64,000 nt of DNA from positions 5,456,001-5,520,000 of the forward strand of contig NC_067205.1 of assembly GCF_026262505.1 (NCBI RefSeq), written 5' to 3'. Both the position numbers and the translations under genes were made by a program. Below, piece after piece: positions 15,578 to 23,871 of the stretch; position 1 is the stretch's first letter, and every line of letters starts with the position of its first letter. This stretch comes from Trichomonas vaginalis G3. Lineage: Eukaryota; Parabasalia; Trichomonadida; Trichomonadidae. Below the pieces are notes generated by a model. The model was given only the letters and a program-made list of their open reading frames with translations, ran no database searches and was not told where the DNA came from.

Positions 15578-15820
15578 TTAATACGGTTGAGGTGTTGGAT
15601 TTGGTTGCCAACTAGACTGTGGTGCAGGTTCAGGCTGTTGTATAACAGGAGCTTGTTCTTCTGGTTCAGGGTCTTTAGGTATAATACCAACGAACTGACC
15701 TACTCTTTTACCAATATTTTTGACACCGTTCCAAATTCCTCTTCCGACAGATTTTATTCCATTCCATATACCTCTTCCAACATTTCGAAAGAAGTTTCCT
15801 ATCTTACTGAAGAAACCCAT
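15578..15820 (-). CDS. 80-residue amphipathic, basic membrane-active type protein
   Basis: Starts MGFFSKIGNFFRNVGRGIWN. Residues 1-48 form two tandem amphipathic repeats (GRGIWNGIKSV / GRGIWNGVKNI) rich in Gly, Trp, Lys and Arg. A Pro/Gln-rich tail follows. This is the composition of virion lytic or membrane-disrupting peptides and resembles in style the adenovirus protein VI amphipathic segment, though I claim no homology. Its stop lies 2 bp from the stop of the capsid-type gene. Confidence 0.55.
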   Translation of the reverse strand: MGFFSKIGNFFRNVGRGIWNGIKSVGRGIWNGVKNIGKRVGQFVGIIPKDPEPEEQAPVIQQPEPAPQSSWQPNPTPQPY

Positions 15821-15838
15821 TTTACTATATGTAAAAAT

Positions 15839-16201
15839 CTAATGTCCGCCTAGTCTCCTACGTTTCCTGTTGAGTTCCATTGCATTCTTTAACTGGAGCT
15901 CATACATTCTGTTTCTCCTCTGGTAGAAAACATACTCTGGGTCAACTCCTGTGTTCGCGTCATCTGCATAAAGTTGTTTATATCCCACTTCAGGGTTTGT
16001 ATAAAACTCTTTCCATCTCATATTTGCATACCATGGTGGTAAGCCTAACGCAGCGTCATTTGACATGGCAGTTTGCATTTGTACATCTGTTGGCACTTGA
16101 CCATAGTTTGCCATTGCAGTTTGTATTCTAACTTCATTTGGAATATTCTCTGGGTTTGGTTGTCCAGGTTGCTGTGCATTCGCTAAGTTCTGTGCGTCCA
16201 T
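15839..16201 (-). CDS. 120-residue small virion-type protein
   Basis: Starts MDAQNLANAQQPGQPNPENI. It contains an imperfect repeat (VRIQTAMANYGQ / VQMQTAMSNDAA) and then PPWYANMRWKEFYTNPEVGY, and it ends in a basic RRNRMYELQ...NRKRRRLGGH tail. No family is recognised. The basic tail and Gln/Asn/Pro-rich head suit a DNA- or capsid-associated protein. It lies in a tight minus-strand run with its small neighbours (18-bp and 23-bp gaps). The leader TTTTTATCTAATATTAA precedes the ATG. Confidence 0.5.
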   Translation of the reverse strand: MDAQNLANAQQPGQPNPENIPNEVRIQTAMANYGQVPTDVQMQTAMSNDAALGLPPWYANMRWKEFYTNPEVGYKQLYADDANTGVDPEYVFYQRRNRMYELQLKNAMELNRKRRRLGGH

Positions 16202-16224
16202 TTAATATTAGATAAAAATATCTC

Positions 16225-16356
16225 TTACGAGTACATATACTGAACATTTGCAGGCATTGGTTCATCTTCATATTCTCTGTACTTTTCTGCCACGTCAAAT
16301 AAGTAAATGACACAATGGAAAAAACCTAAAACAAGTAGTCCTATTTCAAACCACAT
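16225..16356 (-). CDS. 43-residue single-pass membrane protein
   Basis: A very short frame from ATG 16356 to TAA: MWFEIGLLVLGFFHCVIYLF followed by an acidic/Pro tail ending MPANVQYMYS. Residues 4-20 form one clear transmembrane segment. It ends 23 bp before the start of the next minus-strand gene, and a class B-like leader (AATTTTACTAGTAAGTAA) precedes it. It is most likely a small membrane protein of the virion or assembly pathway. Support is from hydrophobic pattern and gene order only. Confidence 0.5.
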   Translation of the reverse strand: MWFEIGLLVLGFFHCVIYLFDVAEKYREYEDEPMPANVQYMYS

Positions 16357-16379
16357 TTACTTACTAGTAAAATTTCTTT

Positions 16380-17075
16380 GTTATGACTTCTTCGTAAAGA
16401 CTTTGTTGAGATTTCTTCGTAAAGACTTTGTTGAGATTTCTTCGTAAAGACTTTGTTGAGATTTCATCGTAAATGACCCAAAAATATATTTTAGGTGAAG
16501 AGGTGAGATTTCACCTCTTTTTTCACCTCATTTCTCACCTCTTGAATTTTCATGAATTTCTTCGTAAAGACTTTGTTAAGACTTCTTCATCTAATTTCTC
16601 ATGAACTTTCTTGTCTATGTTTTGTTGAGATTTCTTCGTAAAGACTTTGTTGAGATTTCTTCGTAAAGACTTTGTTGAGATTTCTTCGTAAATGACCCTA
16701 GTAGTATATTTTTGGTGTAAATTTCATGAAAATTCAAGAGGGTGAGAAAAGAGGTGAAAAAACAGGTGAGATTTCACCTCTTCACCTAAACATTATTTTT
16801 GGTGTAAAATTCTGAGTAAAATGACAGATGGAACACATACTTTTTCAGTAAGTACATATGGGGTAGAAAAGAGGGTAGAAAACGGGGTAGATATACCCTT
16901 CTACCCTAAAATATATTTTTGTCTGATTTACGCTCATTACGATGAAATCTTGACAAAGTCTTTACGATGAAATCTTGACAAAGTCTTTACGATGAAATTC
17001 ATGAAAATTCAAGAGGTGAAAAATGAGGTGAAAAAACAGGTGAAATCTCACCTCTTCACCTAAAATATATTTTTA
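16380..17075. repeat. subterminal repeat zone: 24-bp repeats, GGTGA hairpins, captured gene fragment
   Basis: No gene is visible. The 24-bp unit TTCTTCGTAAAGACTTTGTT+GAGA occurs in clusters at about 16,386-16,475, 16,558-16,580 and 16,618-16,695. It recurs in inverted orientation (CTTTACGATGAAATCTTGAC) at about 16,931-16,992. Between clusters are GGTGA hairpins (16481-16543, 16740-16800, 17012-17075) and one GGGTAGA-variant hairpin (16861-16920). A 37-bp exact piece of the KilA-N gene (8851-9513) is embedded near 16,581-16,618. This repeat-dense block may be the subterminal region of the element. Confidence 0.7.
16861..16920. repeat. hairpin variant with GGGTAGA/TCTACCC arms
   Basis: It has the same architecture and the same AAAATATATTTTT end as the GGTGA hairpins, but every GGTGA is replaced by GGGTAGA. 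The opposite arm changes to match (TACCCTTCTACCC). Confidence 0.7.
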
Positions 17076-17224
17076 TTGAATTCTGTATAATATTCTGAGT
17101 AATATGACAGATGTTTATATAACACTTTCTCCGGTTTATAGGACCTCTCTCATATTCTATCTTGTCATATCAAAACTCATAGTCATGTTTGTCCTCTAAG
17201 ACTTCATTTATACTAAACATCTTC

Positions 17225-17289
17225 GGGGCTAGAGGGCACGAAGTGCCTGGAAGCCCCACTGCCTTTTTTTTTTTTTTTTTTTTTTTTTT
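17225..17289 (+). terminator. GC-rich hairpin followed by 26 T
   Basis: The stem GGGGCT/AGCCCC encloses a second stem GGCAC-GAA-GTGCC (17225-17257). Then come ACTGCC and an uninterrupted run of 26 T (17264-17289). It is the most GC-rich block in the surrounding DNA. It could be a terminator-like structure or mark the element edge. Read from the other strand, the A26 could instead be a poly(A) tail of a retrocopied transcript. Just left, a minus-strand ATG (17220) opens a 16-codon frame that looks like a truncated gene start. Confidence 0.4.
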
Positions 17290-17911
17290 ATATTTCATAT
17301 TTTTATCGATTTTTAAAGTTTTTGCGAAAAGTATTCAATTATTTTTGCTATTTGGTCGGGTAAATGTCAGATTTGCGACATTTTCTGATATGATATTCAG
17401 ATTCTACGTTGATAATAATGCTTATAGAACCCTCTTGCTATTGTGTCAAAATTGCGAAACCGATAGCAAAAATATCTCGCAATATCAAAATTGAGATATT
17501 GGGTGAATTATGCATTATAGAGATTCAAAATCTGATTTGTGAAAACATCTCATCAGTTTCTAGCTAATTCAAAAATCTTTACTATCTTATTCGATTAAAA
17601 TGAAAAGGGAATAGTTTCATTATGCTTTAAATGACAGCCTTATAATATAATCATAGTTTTCGCTCAATATGCAGCATTTTTTTTTCGAAATCTATGGTCA
17701 ATATCCTAAATACTGATTGCTTTGCATTCATATCTCTTACATTTTCTATACCCACATCACTATTCATTGCTATTCCTATCTTTTTCATTTTTGTTTGTTT
17801 CTCATAATTTCTCAAAAAACATGATAACTTGATATTTGTAAATATCATACTTTATAACGTAAATAAGAACTTGACCTATTAAGAAAAGCAGTAATGAAAA
17901 GAAAATCTGAA
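17290..17911. other. A/T-rich spacer without recognisable gene
   Basis: Lies between the T26 tract and the second element. The only open frame (65 codons, minus, 17,651-17,848) has no recognisable features and I do not call it. No repeat or RNA gene was seen. Confidence 0.5.
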
Positions 17912-17917
17912 ATTCAT
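17912..17917. repeat. target-site duplication ATTCAT, left
   Basis: The 6 bp ATTCAT directly precede the element's left terminus. The same ATTCAT follows the right terminus at 27888-27893. A 6-bp duplication is the normal Maverick/Polinton integration signature. Confidence 0.85.
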
Positions 17918-18126
17918 AGTAGTATATGAGTGCGGGTTGTGTGACCTTTTTTGTAATCGTAAGAATTCTCACATAATTGAATGATTTTTGAACATACTTC
18001 TGAATAGCAGATTTTAAAAATTTATGAATAATTTATAAAAAGTTTTTATTCCTACAATTCCTATATTACCATTAATAAAAAGAATATATTTTTGCATAGA
18101 TTCCAAATATGGTGTCAATTTTTTTA
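17918..18126 (+). repeat. left terminal inverted repeat
   Basis: Matches the inverted complement of 27681-27887 over about 207 bp. I see one clear mismatch (G versus A in an A/T stretch near 18,039) and a one-base difference in the final T run. The near identity suggests recent insertion or ongoing homogenisation. Confidence 0.9.
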
Positions 18127-18254
18127 AAAAATCTTGAATTCAATGAGTTATATCAAAAATAAAATTCTTGAATAGAGTAAAAAAATTTAAATAATTTATT
18201 TAAATATTTTCTTCTGACATTTATGAATAATTTATTTTTTTAATTCGTAAGAAA

Positions 18255-18734
18255 ATGAGTGGATCAAGATTCGTAACCGTCAATCAATTAATGGATGCTC
18301 TTTCACCAATTCTTGAAAATGTTAAACAAGTAGATGTTTATTTCGATGATTATGTAGAAAGTTTATATTATAAAGGTAAGTTTAATATTAAACCCATTGC
18401 TTTTGCATTTGATAATAAATTAATTGAAAATGCAAAAATTTGGGAATTAATTCCAGATATTGAATTTATAACAAATATTAAGGATAAATGGTTCAAACGA
18501 ATTCCAACCACAAAAGTTCTTTGTAAATTAATGATCAAAACTGAGGAAAAAGAATTTCATGAATTTACATATCATCCATGTAAAATTTTAGAACTTGGTA
18601 ACGAAAAACTTCAGAAAAAATTAAACGATAGACTTTCAAATGATCGTATTGAAAAAATAAATAAACTAGCAGAAGTTGCATTTAATAATGAAATATTTGA
18701 TGAATATAACCTTGAACTCAGTGATGAACTTTAA
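18255..18734 (+). CDS. 159-residue unknown element protein
   Basis: Starts at ATG 18255 (MSGSRFVTVNQLMDALSPIL), 128 bp inside the terminal repeat. It is a mixed alpha/beta, Lys/Glu-rich protein with a central strand-rich stretch (VDVYFDDYVESLYYKGKF, then TKVLCKLMIKTEEKEF) and a helical C-terminus. I do not recognise it. It is convergent with the next gene (10-bp gap), a spacing typical of compact viral genomes. Confidence 0.5.
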   Translation: MSGSRFVTVNQLMDALSPILENVKQVDVYFDDYVESLYYKGKFNIKPIAFAFDNKLIENAKIWELIPDIEFITNIKDKWFKRIPTTKVLCKLMIKTEEKEFHEFTYHPCKILELGNEKLQKKLNDRLSNDRIEKINKLAEVAFNNEIFDEYNLELSDEL

Positions 18735-18744
18735 GTCTTGGACT

Positions 18745-19122
18745 TTAAGGACCCGGGCTCAACGAGTCATGATTTATGAAATCAATTATTTGATTCATTC
18801 TTTCTTCAATAATTTCTATTCTTTTTGTTAAATCATCAATTTTCATTAATGAGGTGATTCTTGATTGAGGAATAGATTTTAAACTAACAACACCTTTTAT
18901 TTTTGAAATTTTGAATCCATCAACTTTAAACATTTTATTCAATTTACATGTTGTCAATTCTTCAAATAATTTTTTATTATTAGCATAATAGTCATTAAAT
19001 TCTTCAACAGATGAAAAAATTTTTGTTTCAGTAATGGGTTTAACAATGTTTATTTTTTGTTGAACATTTACACTTTCATTTATTTCCTCCTCTGTTTCAT
19101 TTATTTTTAAAATCGGTTTCAT
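18745..19122 (-). CDS. 125-residue unknown element protein with short coiled coil
   Basis: Starts MKPILKINETEEEINESVNV. It has an acidic N-terminus, a middle helical region (FNDYYANNKKLFEEL) and a C-terminal coiled-coil segment (MKIDDLTKRIEIIEERMNQI). The last codons (DSLSPGP) lie in a GC-rich motif (18748-18768) that is foreign to the local A/T-rich composition. This suggests that the C-terminus was reshaped by an inserted motif. No family is recognised. Confidence 0.5.
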   Translation of the reverse strand: MKPILKINETEEEINESVNVQQKINIVKPITETKIFSSVEEFNDYYANNKKLFEELTTCKLNKMFKVDGFKISKIKGVVSLKSIPQSRITSLMKIDDLTKRIEIIEERMNQIIDFINHDSLSPGP

Positions 19123-19188
19123 TTATCATTAAATAAAAATTAGAATATAAGTGATGAAATATATTTTTTAATTAATATTAAATCAGAA

Positions 19189-19425
19189 ATGGCTGCAGGA
19201 TTCTTTAAAAAGTTATGGGAAGGAATTAAGAAAGCTGCAAGTTGGGTTCATCAGAAAATAATAAAACCCATTGCAAACTTTTTGGCACCAGTAGCGAAAA
19301 CGGCAGGAACTATCATAGGTGGAGTATTAGGTGCTAAAGCAGGTAATCCAGCGATGGGAGCACAAGCAGGTAACGCAGTTGGTGGAATTGCTGAAGGAAT
19401 ACTTAATAAAATAGGAGGAAAGTAG
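19189..19425 (+). CDS. 78-residue amphipathic peptide of the MAAGFFKKLW pair
   Basis: Residues 1-30 (MAAGFFKKLWEGIKKAASWV and following) form a basic amphipathic helix. Residues 40-78 are Gly/Ala-rich (GTIIGGVLGAKAG...GNAVGGIAEGILNKIGG), a glycine-zipper-like membrane segment. It shares its first ten residues with the convergent gene at 19,446-19,658. The pattern suits a membrane-penetrating virion peptide. An AT-rich motif (ATATTTTTTAATTAATATTAA) precedes the ATG. Confidence 0.55.
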   Translation: MAAGFFKKLWEGIKKAASWVHQKIIKPIANFLAPVAKTAGTIIGGVLGAKAGNPAMGAQAGNAVGGIAEGILNKIGGK

Positions 19426-19445
19426 TGGAAAAATAAATATTATTT

Positions 19446-19658
19446 TTATCTCAATATCGGTTGTAGTCGACGATAAACTTTATCTCCTTTATTTAATACT
19501 TCCCTTACTGGAACATTAGGTGCTATTTGTTCTGCAACGTCACTAATTGCTTCTTTATTCTTAAATATCCAATTTGCTCCCTTCTTCATTGTTTCCCAAA
19601 CTTTATGCGCTCCTCTTTTTACTTTATCCCATAACTTTTTAAAGAATCCTGCAGCCAT
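19446..19658 (-). CDS. 70-residue amphipathic peptide of the MAAGFFKKLW pair
   Basis: Begins MAAGFFKKLWDKVKRGAHKV, identical to the plus-strand neighbour for ten residues. It then diverges into a basic helix (MKKGANWIFKNKEAI) and a tail ending KVYRRLQPILR. There is no glycine zipper here. The inverted paralogue arrangement, with convergent stops 20 bp apart, suggests duplication by inversion, then specialisation. Confidence 0.55.
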   Translation of the reverse strand: MAAGFFKKLWDKVKRGAHKVWETMKKGANWIFKNKEAISDVAEQIAPNVPVREVLNKGDKVYRRLQPILR

Positions 19659-19728
19659 AGTTGATTATTTCATTAAAATTAAAAATTCATTTTCATCTTT
19701 TAATTTTGATTTTTTTATTTCATCATAA

Positions 19729-20718
19729 ATGACGACTAACTATTTGGTGCCAAACACTAAACCGATTAATGGAAATGTATTTCATTCATTCGAAAAGATA
19801 AATGAAATATTCGCAAAGAATGACGGTAGAAGATATTATAGAGAACTTGAAAGTTCATGCTATGACTCTGATACTCCATATTTTGATGATAAACAAACTC
19901 ATTTAAGAATTACAAATCCGGCTCATGATGTGAACCAATTAGGTGACACATATATTAAACGCAAAGTTAAAGCAACTCTAGTTTCAAATAAAGCTTTCAC
20001 ATGTGATGCCGCTTTTAAATGCATGCGTTTATTCGTTGGTTACAAATCATCAAATCAAAGCTTTAAACAATTAGAAGTAGAAACCGAAAGAGGTGATGCC
20101 GGTTATCTTCAGATGGATTGCGCCCGTGAATCTTTCGCATTTGCAACATATAAACCAAAATCAGAAAGGAAAGTTAAAAAGTTTGTTCATTCGTTATATA
20201 ATAATGTTCAAAAATATGATAACTCAGTATGTGGTAAATATATTGACCCTTCAGAAGTTTTCAAGAAAGCAAATGAAGAAGTTGATGTCACTTTTGATAT
20301 GATTATTCCGGTAAATGATTTGTTAGCATTTCAGGCGTTCGATGATTATCCCAAATCATTTGGTGAAATCATTTTGAAATATTATGTTTTCAGGGATACT
20401 TTGGTATTTTGCCAGGTTGACCCGTTAAGAGTTGCTGATTTACAAAATTACGTTTATGAAAAGATAACTGATGAAAATTATGAAAAGATTATGAATCATG
20501 TTTATAAATATGATCGCAAATTCCAACAAATCGGACTTCCTGCAAAATTAATTACAAGCTTAGCCGCTACATCTGCTGACGCAACAGTTGAAGACGTTAT
20601 TATTTCATGCACAAAGATGGAAGTTTTAGAGGATAAATGCATTACACCAGGATACGGTTTAATTGAAGAATCATTAAAGCAATACCACGTTTATTCAGTA
20701 AGGAAGATCCATTCATGA
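19729..20718 (+). CDS. putative major capsid protein, N-terminal part (split gene)
   Basis: 329 residues, beta-rich. Near residues 190-235 it has VDVTFDMIIPVNDLLAFQAF then SFGEIILKYYVFRDTLVFCQ. This resembles the strand pattern of the first jelly roll in Polinton double jelly-roll capsid proteins. The stop TGA overlaps the next ATG (ATGA at 20715-20718). Together the two frames give about 546 residues, the normal capsid size. The minus-one relationship could reflect frameshifting, coupled re-initiation or a mutation. I rate the capsid call moderate because no single signature residue proves it. Confidence 0.5.
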   Translation: MTTNYLVPNTKPINGNVFHSFEKINEIFAKNDGRRYYRELESSCYDSDTPYFDDKQTHLRITNPAHDVNQLGDTYIKRKVKATLVSNKAFTCDAAFKCMRLFVGYKSSNQSFKQLEVETERGDAGYLQMDCARESFAFATYKPKSERKVKKFVHSLYNNVQKYDNSVCGKYIDPSEVFKKANEEVDVTFDMIIPVNDLLAFQAFDDYPKSFGEIILKYYVFRDTLVFCQVDPLRVADLQNYVYEKITDENYEKIMNHVYKYDRKFQQIGLPAKLITSLAATSADATVEDVIISCTKMEVLEDKCITPGYGLIEESLKQYHVYSVRKIHS

Positions 20719-21368
20719 TTCCAGCTCAACATATTGACGTTCGTTCACTAAATGGAGGTTGCATCACTCCTGAAGGTATCAGCTCTGATTTCTCATACGC
20801 TCTTCATAATGTTACAGATGTTGTGTTAACATTTCCGAAGAATGCAATGCAAAGAACGGTTTTAGAAAATCCAATGCTTCGAGGTCTTCAGGTCACTATA
20901 GATTCCAGAAACTTCCCCGATCAAGCGATGACCACAATGGGTGACATATTCTTTACACGTATGCTTCAAGCTTCAGATTTAGATGGAGTGAATGAATGCA
21001 CAGAAGAATACGAGGACTCATTAACTAGACCACTGAATGCAGATGATGGCACACCATTAGCTAGAACATGGAAAGACCAAACTTCATTCTTATGCACTAT
21101 TCCAGTTCAACGTGATGGAGCGGGTATATTCTTTGATGGATTAGAAACTTTCAACTCACAAGTTACAGTACAAGTGAAAGCTTATCCAATCATTCAGGGT
21201 GAAAATGACACTTACTGTTCAAAGGTGACAAATCCTCCTCAGGTTTGGTTTACTAGGACTACATATTGGACATGGACACCGGATGAAGGTTTGAAATATC
21301 ATCCAACAGGTACACCACCACAGTATAGAAGTTCATATGATGAAATATTGATGAATAGAAATGTATAA
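20715..21368 (+). CDS. putative major capsid protein, C-terminal part (split gene)
   Basis: 217 residues starting MIPAQHIDVRSLNGGCITPE. It contains strand-like segments (VTDVVLTFPKN, LRGLQVTIDSRNFPDQ, NSQVTVQVKAYPII) and ends in QVWFTRTTYWTWTPDEGLKY. This fits a second jelly roll. The frame is open upstream of the ATG for several codons, so a minus-one shift from the previous gene could join them. It is followed by the packaging ATPase 24 bp later, the usual capsid-ATPase neighbourhood. Confidence 0.45.
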   Translation: MIPAQHIDVRSLNGGCITPEGISSDFSYALHNVTDVVLTFPKNAMQRTVLENPMLRGLQVTIDSRNFPDQAMTTMGDIFFTRMLQASDLDGVNECTEEYEDSLTRPLNADDGTPLARTWKDQTSFLCTIPVQRDGAGIFFDGLETFNSQVTVQVKAYPIIQGENDTYCSKVTNPPQVWFTRTTYWTWTPDEGLKYHPTGTPPQYRSSYDEILMNRNV

Positions 21369-21392
21369 AATTATAAATTTATTTTTGATTAA

Positions 21393-22208
21393 ATGGATTT
21401 CAATTCTGAAGAATTAGCAGGAGTATATAATACCTACATAGATGATATGATTAATGAAGCATTGAGTGATAATAGAAATGCTCTATCTAAGGAAAAATTA
21501 ATGAAAATTCCATATTCTGAATGTTACTTAAATTCAATCACTGCAGCAATTGGTAAACAAAATAAAGGTAAAACATTAACGATATTAAAACAAATTATCA
21601 TTATTGCTAACACTTCACCTTATTCTCATGTGTTAATTTATATCAACCGTTCTGGTTCACCTTCAGATGATACATTTGAATCATTAAAGCATTTAATAAA
21701 AATTCCAATTATTTATTTATCACAAGAAGAAGCGGAAGATTATTTAAAAAACTTTTTAATGTATAAAGAGTTATATAATACAATCAAGAAGCAAGGATTA
21801 GAGGATAAAATTATTGATAAACAAAGGGATGAATTATTTGAAACACTTTCTATTTCAAATTTTGATAAAGAATTTTTGCATTCACTAATTTTTCTAGATG
21901 ATGCCGTGAAATCAAAACTAATAACTAATGAGAAATCATATTTTAATCAATTATTAACTCAATGTCGACACATTCAGTGTTCATTCTTTATGGCTGTTCA
22001 ATACTTTAAAGCATTAAGCACAAACATTAAATCAAACCTGTCCACCCTTTTCATTTTCAGTGGTTTTAGTCGTCAACAGTTGAACGTTATGCTTTATCAA
22101 GTGAATTTACCAATGAGCATTAATGAACTTTACACACAATATCAGCAATTAGGTGAACATGGAAAAATAATAGTTGATTTAAATAAAGGTTCCATTAAAT
22201 TCGAATAA
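21393..22208 (+). CDS. A32/FtsK-HerA type genome-packaging ATPase
   Basis: 271 residues. Walker A is GKQNKGKT (about residues 54-61), Walker B is SLIFLDDAV (about 165-173), and a motif HIQCSFFMAVQYF (about 193-205) follows. This is the same order as in the ATPase at 3,571-4,446, but the sequences are strongly diverged, so the two elements are distinct lineages. It would pump the element's DNA into capsids. Its position directly after the putative capsid genes supports both calls. Confidence 0.75.
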   Translation: MDFNSEELAGVYNTYIDDMINEALSDNRNALSKEKLMKIPYSECYLNSITAAIGKQNKGKTLTILKQIIIIANTSPYSHVLIYINRSGSPSDDTFESLKHLIKIPIIYLSQEEAEDYLKNFLMYKELYNTIKKQGLEDKIIDKQRDELFETLSISNFDKEFLHSLIFLDDAVKSKLITNEKSYFNQLLTQCRHIQCSFFMAVQYFKALSTNIKSNLSTLFIFSGFSRQQLNVMLYQVNLPMSINELYTQYQQLGEHGKIIVDLNKGSIKFE

Positions 22209-22249
22209 CTTTTTTATAATTAATTTTTATTTTTTATTTATAATTAAAC

Positions 22250-23148
22250 ATGACAGAAATTGCAAATCTTCTACAGGTTCCATTAAAACAAGGAACAAAC
22301 AAAAAGGGTGCATATAATAGAACTATGAAAGTTCCAGACGGAATGAAAGAATTAGTCCACATTGTTGCCGGTCTTCAAAAGGATGTTAAACAAATGAGAA
22401 ACGTTTTAACATTACCAGAAGCTCAAGCATATGCCAAACGTCATGGACCAAATTGGGAAGCACATGAAGCAGACATTACAGGACCAAATGGAAAGCCTGA
22501 TGGAATAAATGAAGTCTTTGTTACTGATGGTCAAGGAAATATTAAAGTCATAAATGGGTATAAATTAACAATGACGGATTATCCTAAACGTAAAGCATAT
22601 AATGAACGTTATCCTATGCAATTTGATGAAAATGGAAAAGCTGTTAAACAATACATTGGAGAAGGTGAACATGGTCCAATTATTCATACCGTCATAATCC
22701 ATATTCTTATTTCAATGAAGAATTAAATGCTATTGAAGAGGGACCGGATGGATTACCACGATATGTTAATCAGTTTGATGGTCAATATGCAAATTTGAGA
22801 CCTGAAATTCCAGCTAAGAAATTCTTTAAAGTTGCTTTATTCGATCCAGTGTTCAATGAACAGAAAGAAGCAATGAAAGCAGAATTTAAACCAATTCAAG
22901 TGGCAAGAATTTCTTCATCTTCACTTTCAGAAGCGTTCAAGGAATTGATAAAGAAACCACTTTATTCTCAACAAGGTTATAACTTTGATTTAATTAAAGA
23001 AAGTGATAGACGTAAATTAGAAAAATCGGATGGTTTTAAGAATGCATGTAATGAAATGATTAAAGATATTGTAAATGATAAAATAAGACTGGAAGAAACT
23101 CAAACCATTATCAATAACATAATTGGTGCAGTTACAAAGAAAGTATAA
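22250..23148 (+). pseudogene. conserved-looking element protein, one frameshift
   Basis: The first frame (22250-22726) begins [20 protein letters not shown]. It contains [20 protein letters not shown] and [20 protein letters not shown]. Near 22,690 the frame shifts and continues with [20 protein letters not shown] to a stop at 23148 (ending IGAVTKKV). The joined protein would be about 299 residues. The well-kept codons on both sides suggest a single recent indel or an assembly error. Function unknown; a virion or core protein is possible from its place after the ATPase. Confidence 0.55.
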
Positions 23149-23232
23149 GCAAACAAGGATGAACCTTGGGATATTACCGTAACAACTAAATAAAACTTTA
23201 AATATATTTTTCTTTTTTTTATTCAATTATAA

Positions 23233-23871
23233 ATGAGAAGACGTTTCACAAGTCAAAAGAACACAAACGCAAAAGCAGAGATTACGGTTGGTTATAATGT
23301 AAATGATGATAAATCACGAATTATTCAAAATGTTAAAGTTAATGTTAGTCCTGAATTAACAAGGTCAGCAACTCAACCAAATTTATTAACTCGTGACTTA
23401 CCAAAGAAAGAGGAGGAGGAGCAAAATAAAGAAGATGAACCCGGTAAAGAACCTGTTGAAATTCCCACTTATCCAACATACCCAGCACCACTTGATAACC
23501 CATATAAAATAGACATTAATTCTGAATTAATGAAAATATATCGCGATATCATAACTGATAATTATGATTCAATAATAAATTTAATTGACCAATCCGGTTT
23601 AATTATTTTACCTTATGAATCATTAATTCACATTATCGCCATTCTTTGTGATGTTCAAGATTCAGACGTGAAGATTCAATTTTTCATAGATGATGAGGTT
23701 TCATGCTGCGGAACAGTTGCAAAAATAAATCCTATAAAGGATATTAGCACAATTAAGATATCAAAGAACGGAACAACAACTGAACTTCATTTAACTTATA
23801 ATGATATTTATAATAAAATAGTTGATGAATATAAAATATCACTTGAAAAATTCTTTGTTAAGGCTATTTAA
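23233..23871 (+). CDS. 212-residue accessory protein with SCCG motif
   Basis: The N-terminal 95 residues are low-complexity (Lys/Glu/Pro-rich, with EIPTYPTYPAPLDNPYKI). The C-terminal part (about 110-212) contains LPYESLIHIIAILCDV, VSCCGTVAKINPI and NGTTTELHLTYNDIYNKI. It resembles the protein at 35-295 of the first element. The gene ends tail to tail with the polymerase gene, sharing 3 bp of overlapping stop codons. That argues for a natural, compact boundary between them. Function unknown. Confidence 0.55.
   Translation: MRRRFTSQKNTNAKAEITVGYNVNDDKSRIIQNVKVNVSPELTRSATQPNLLTRDLPKKEEEEQNKEDEPGKEPVEIPTYPTYPAPLDNPYKIDINSELMKIYRDIITDNYDSIINLIDQSGLIILPYESLIHIIAILCDVQDSDVKIQFFIDDEVSCCGTVAKINPIKDISTIKISKNGTTTELHLTYNDIYNKIVDEYKISLEKFFVKAI

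Noticed and set aside
17651-17848. Minus-strand 65-codon ORF as a gene
   Set aside because: No start context, no similarity I can recognise, and A/T-rich surroundings.
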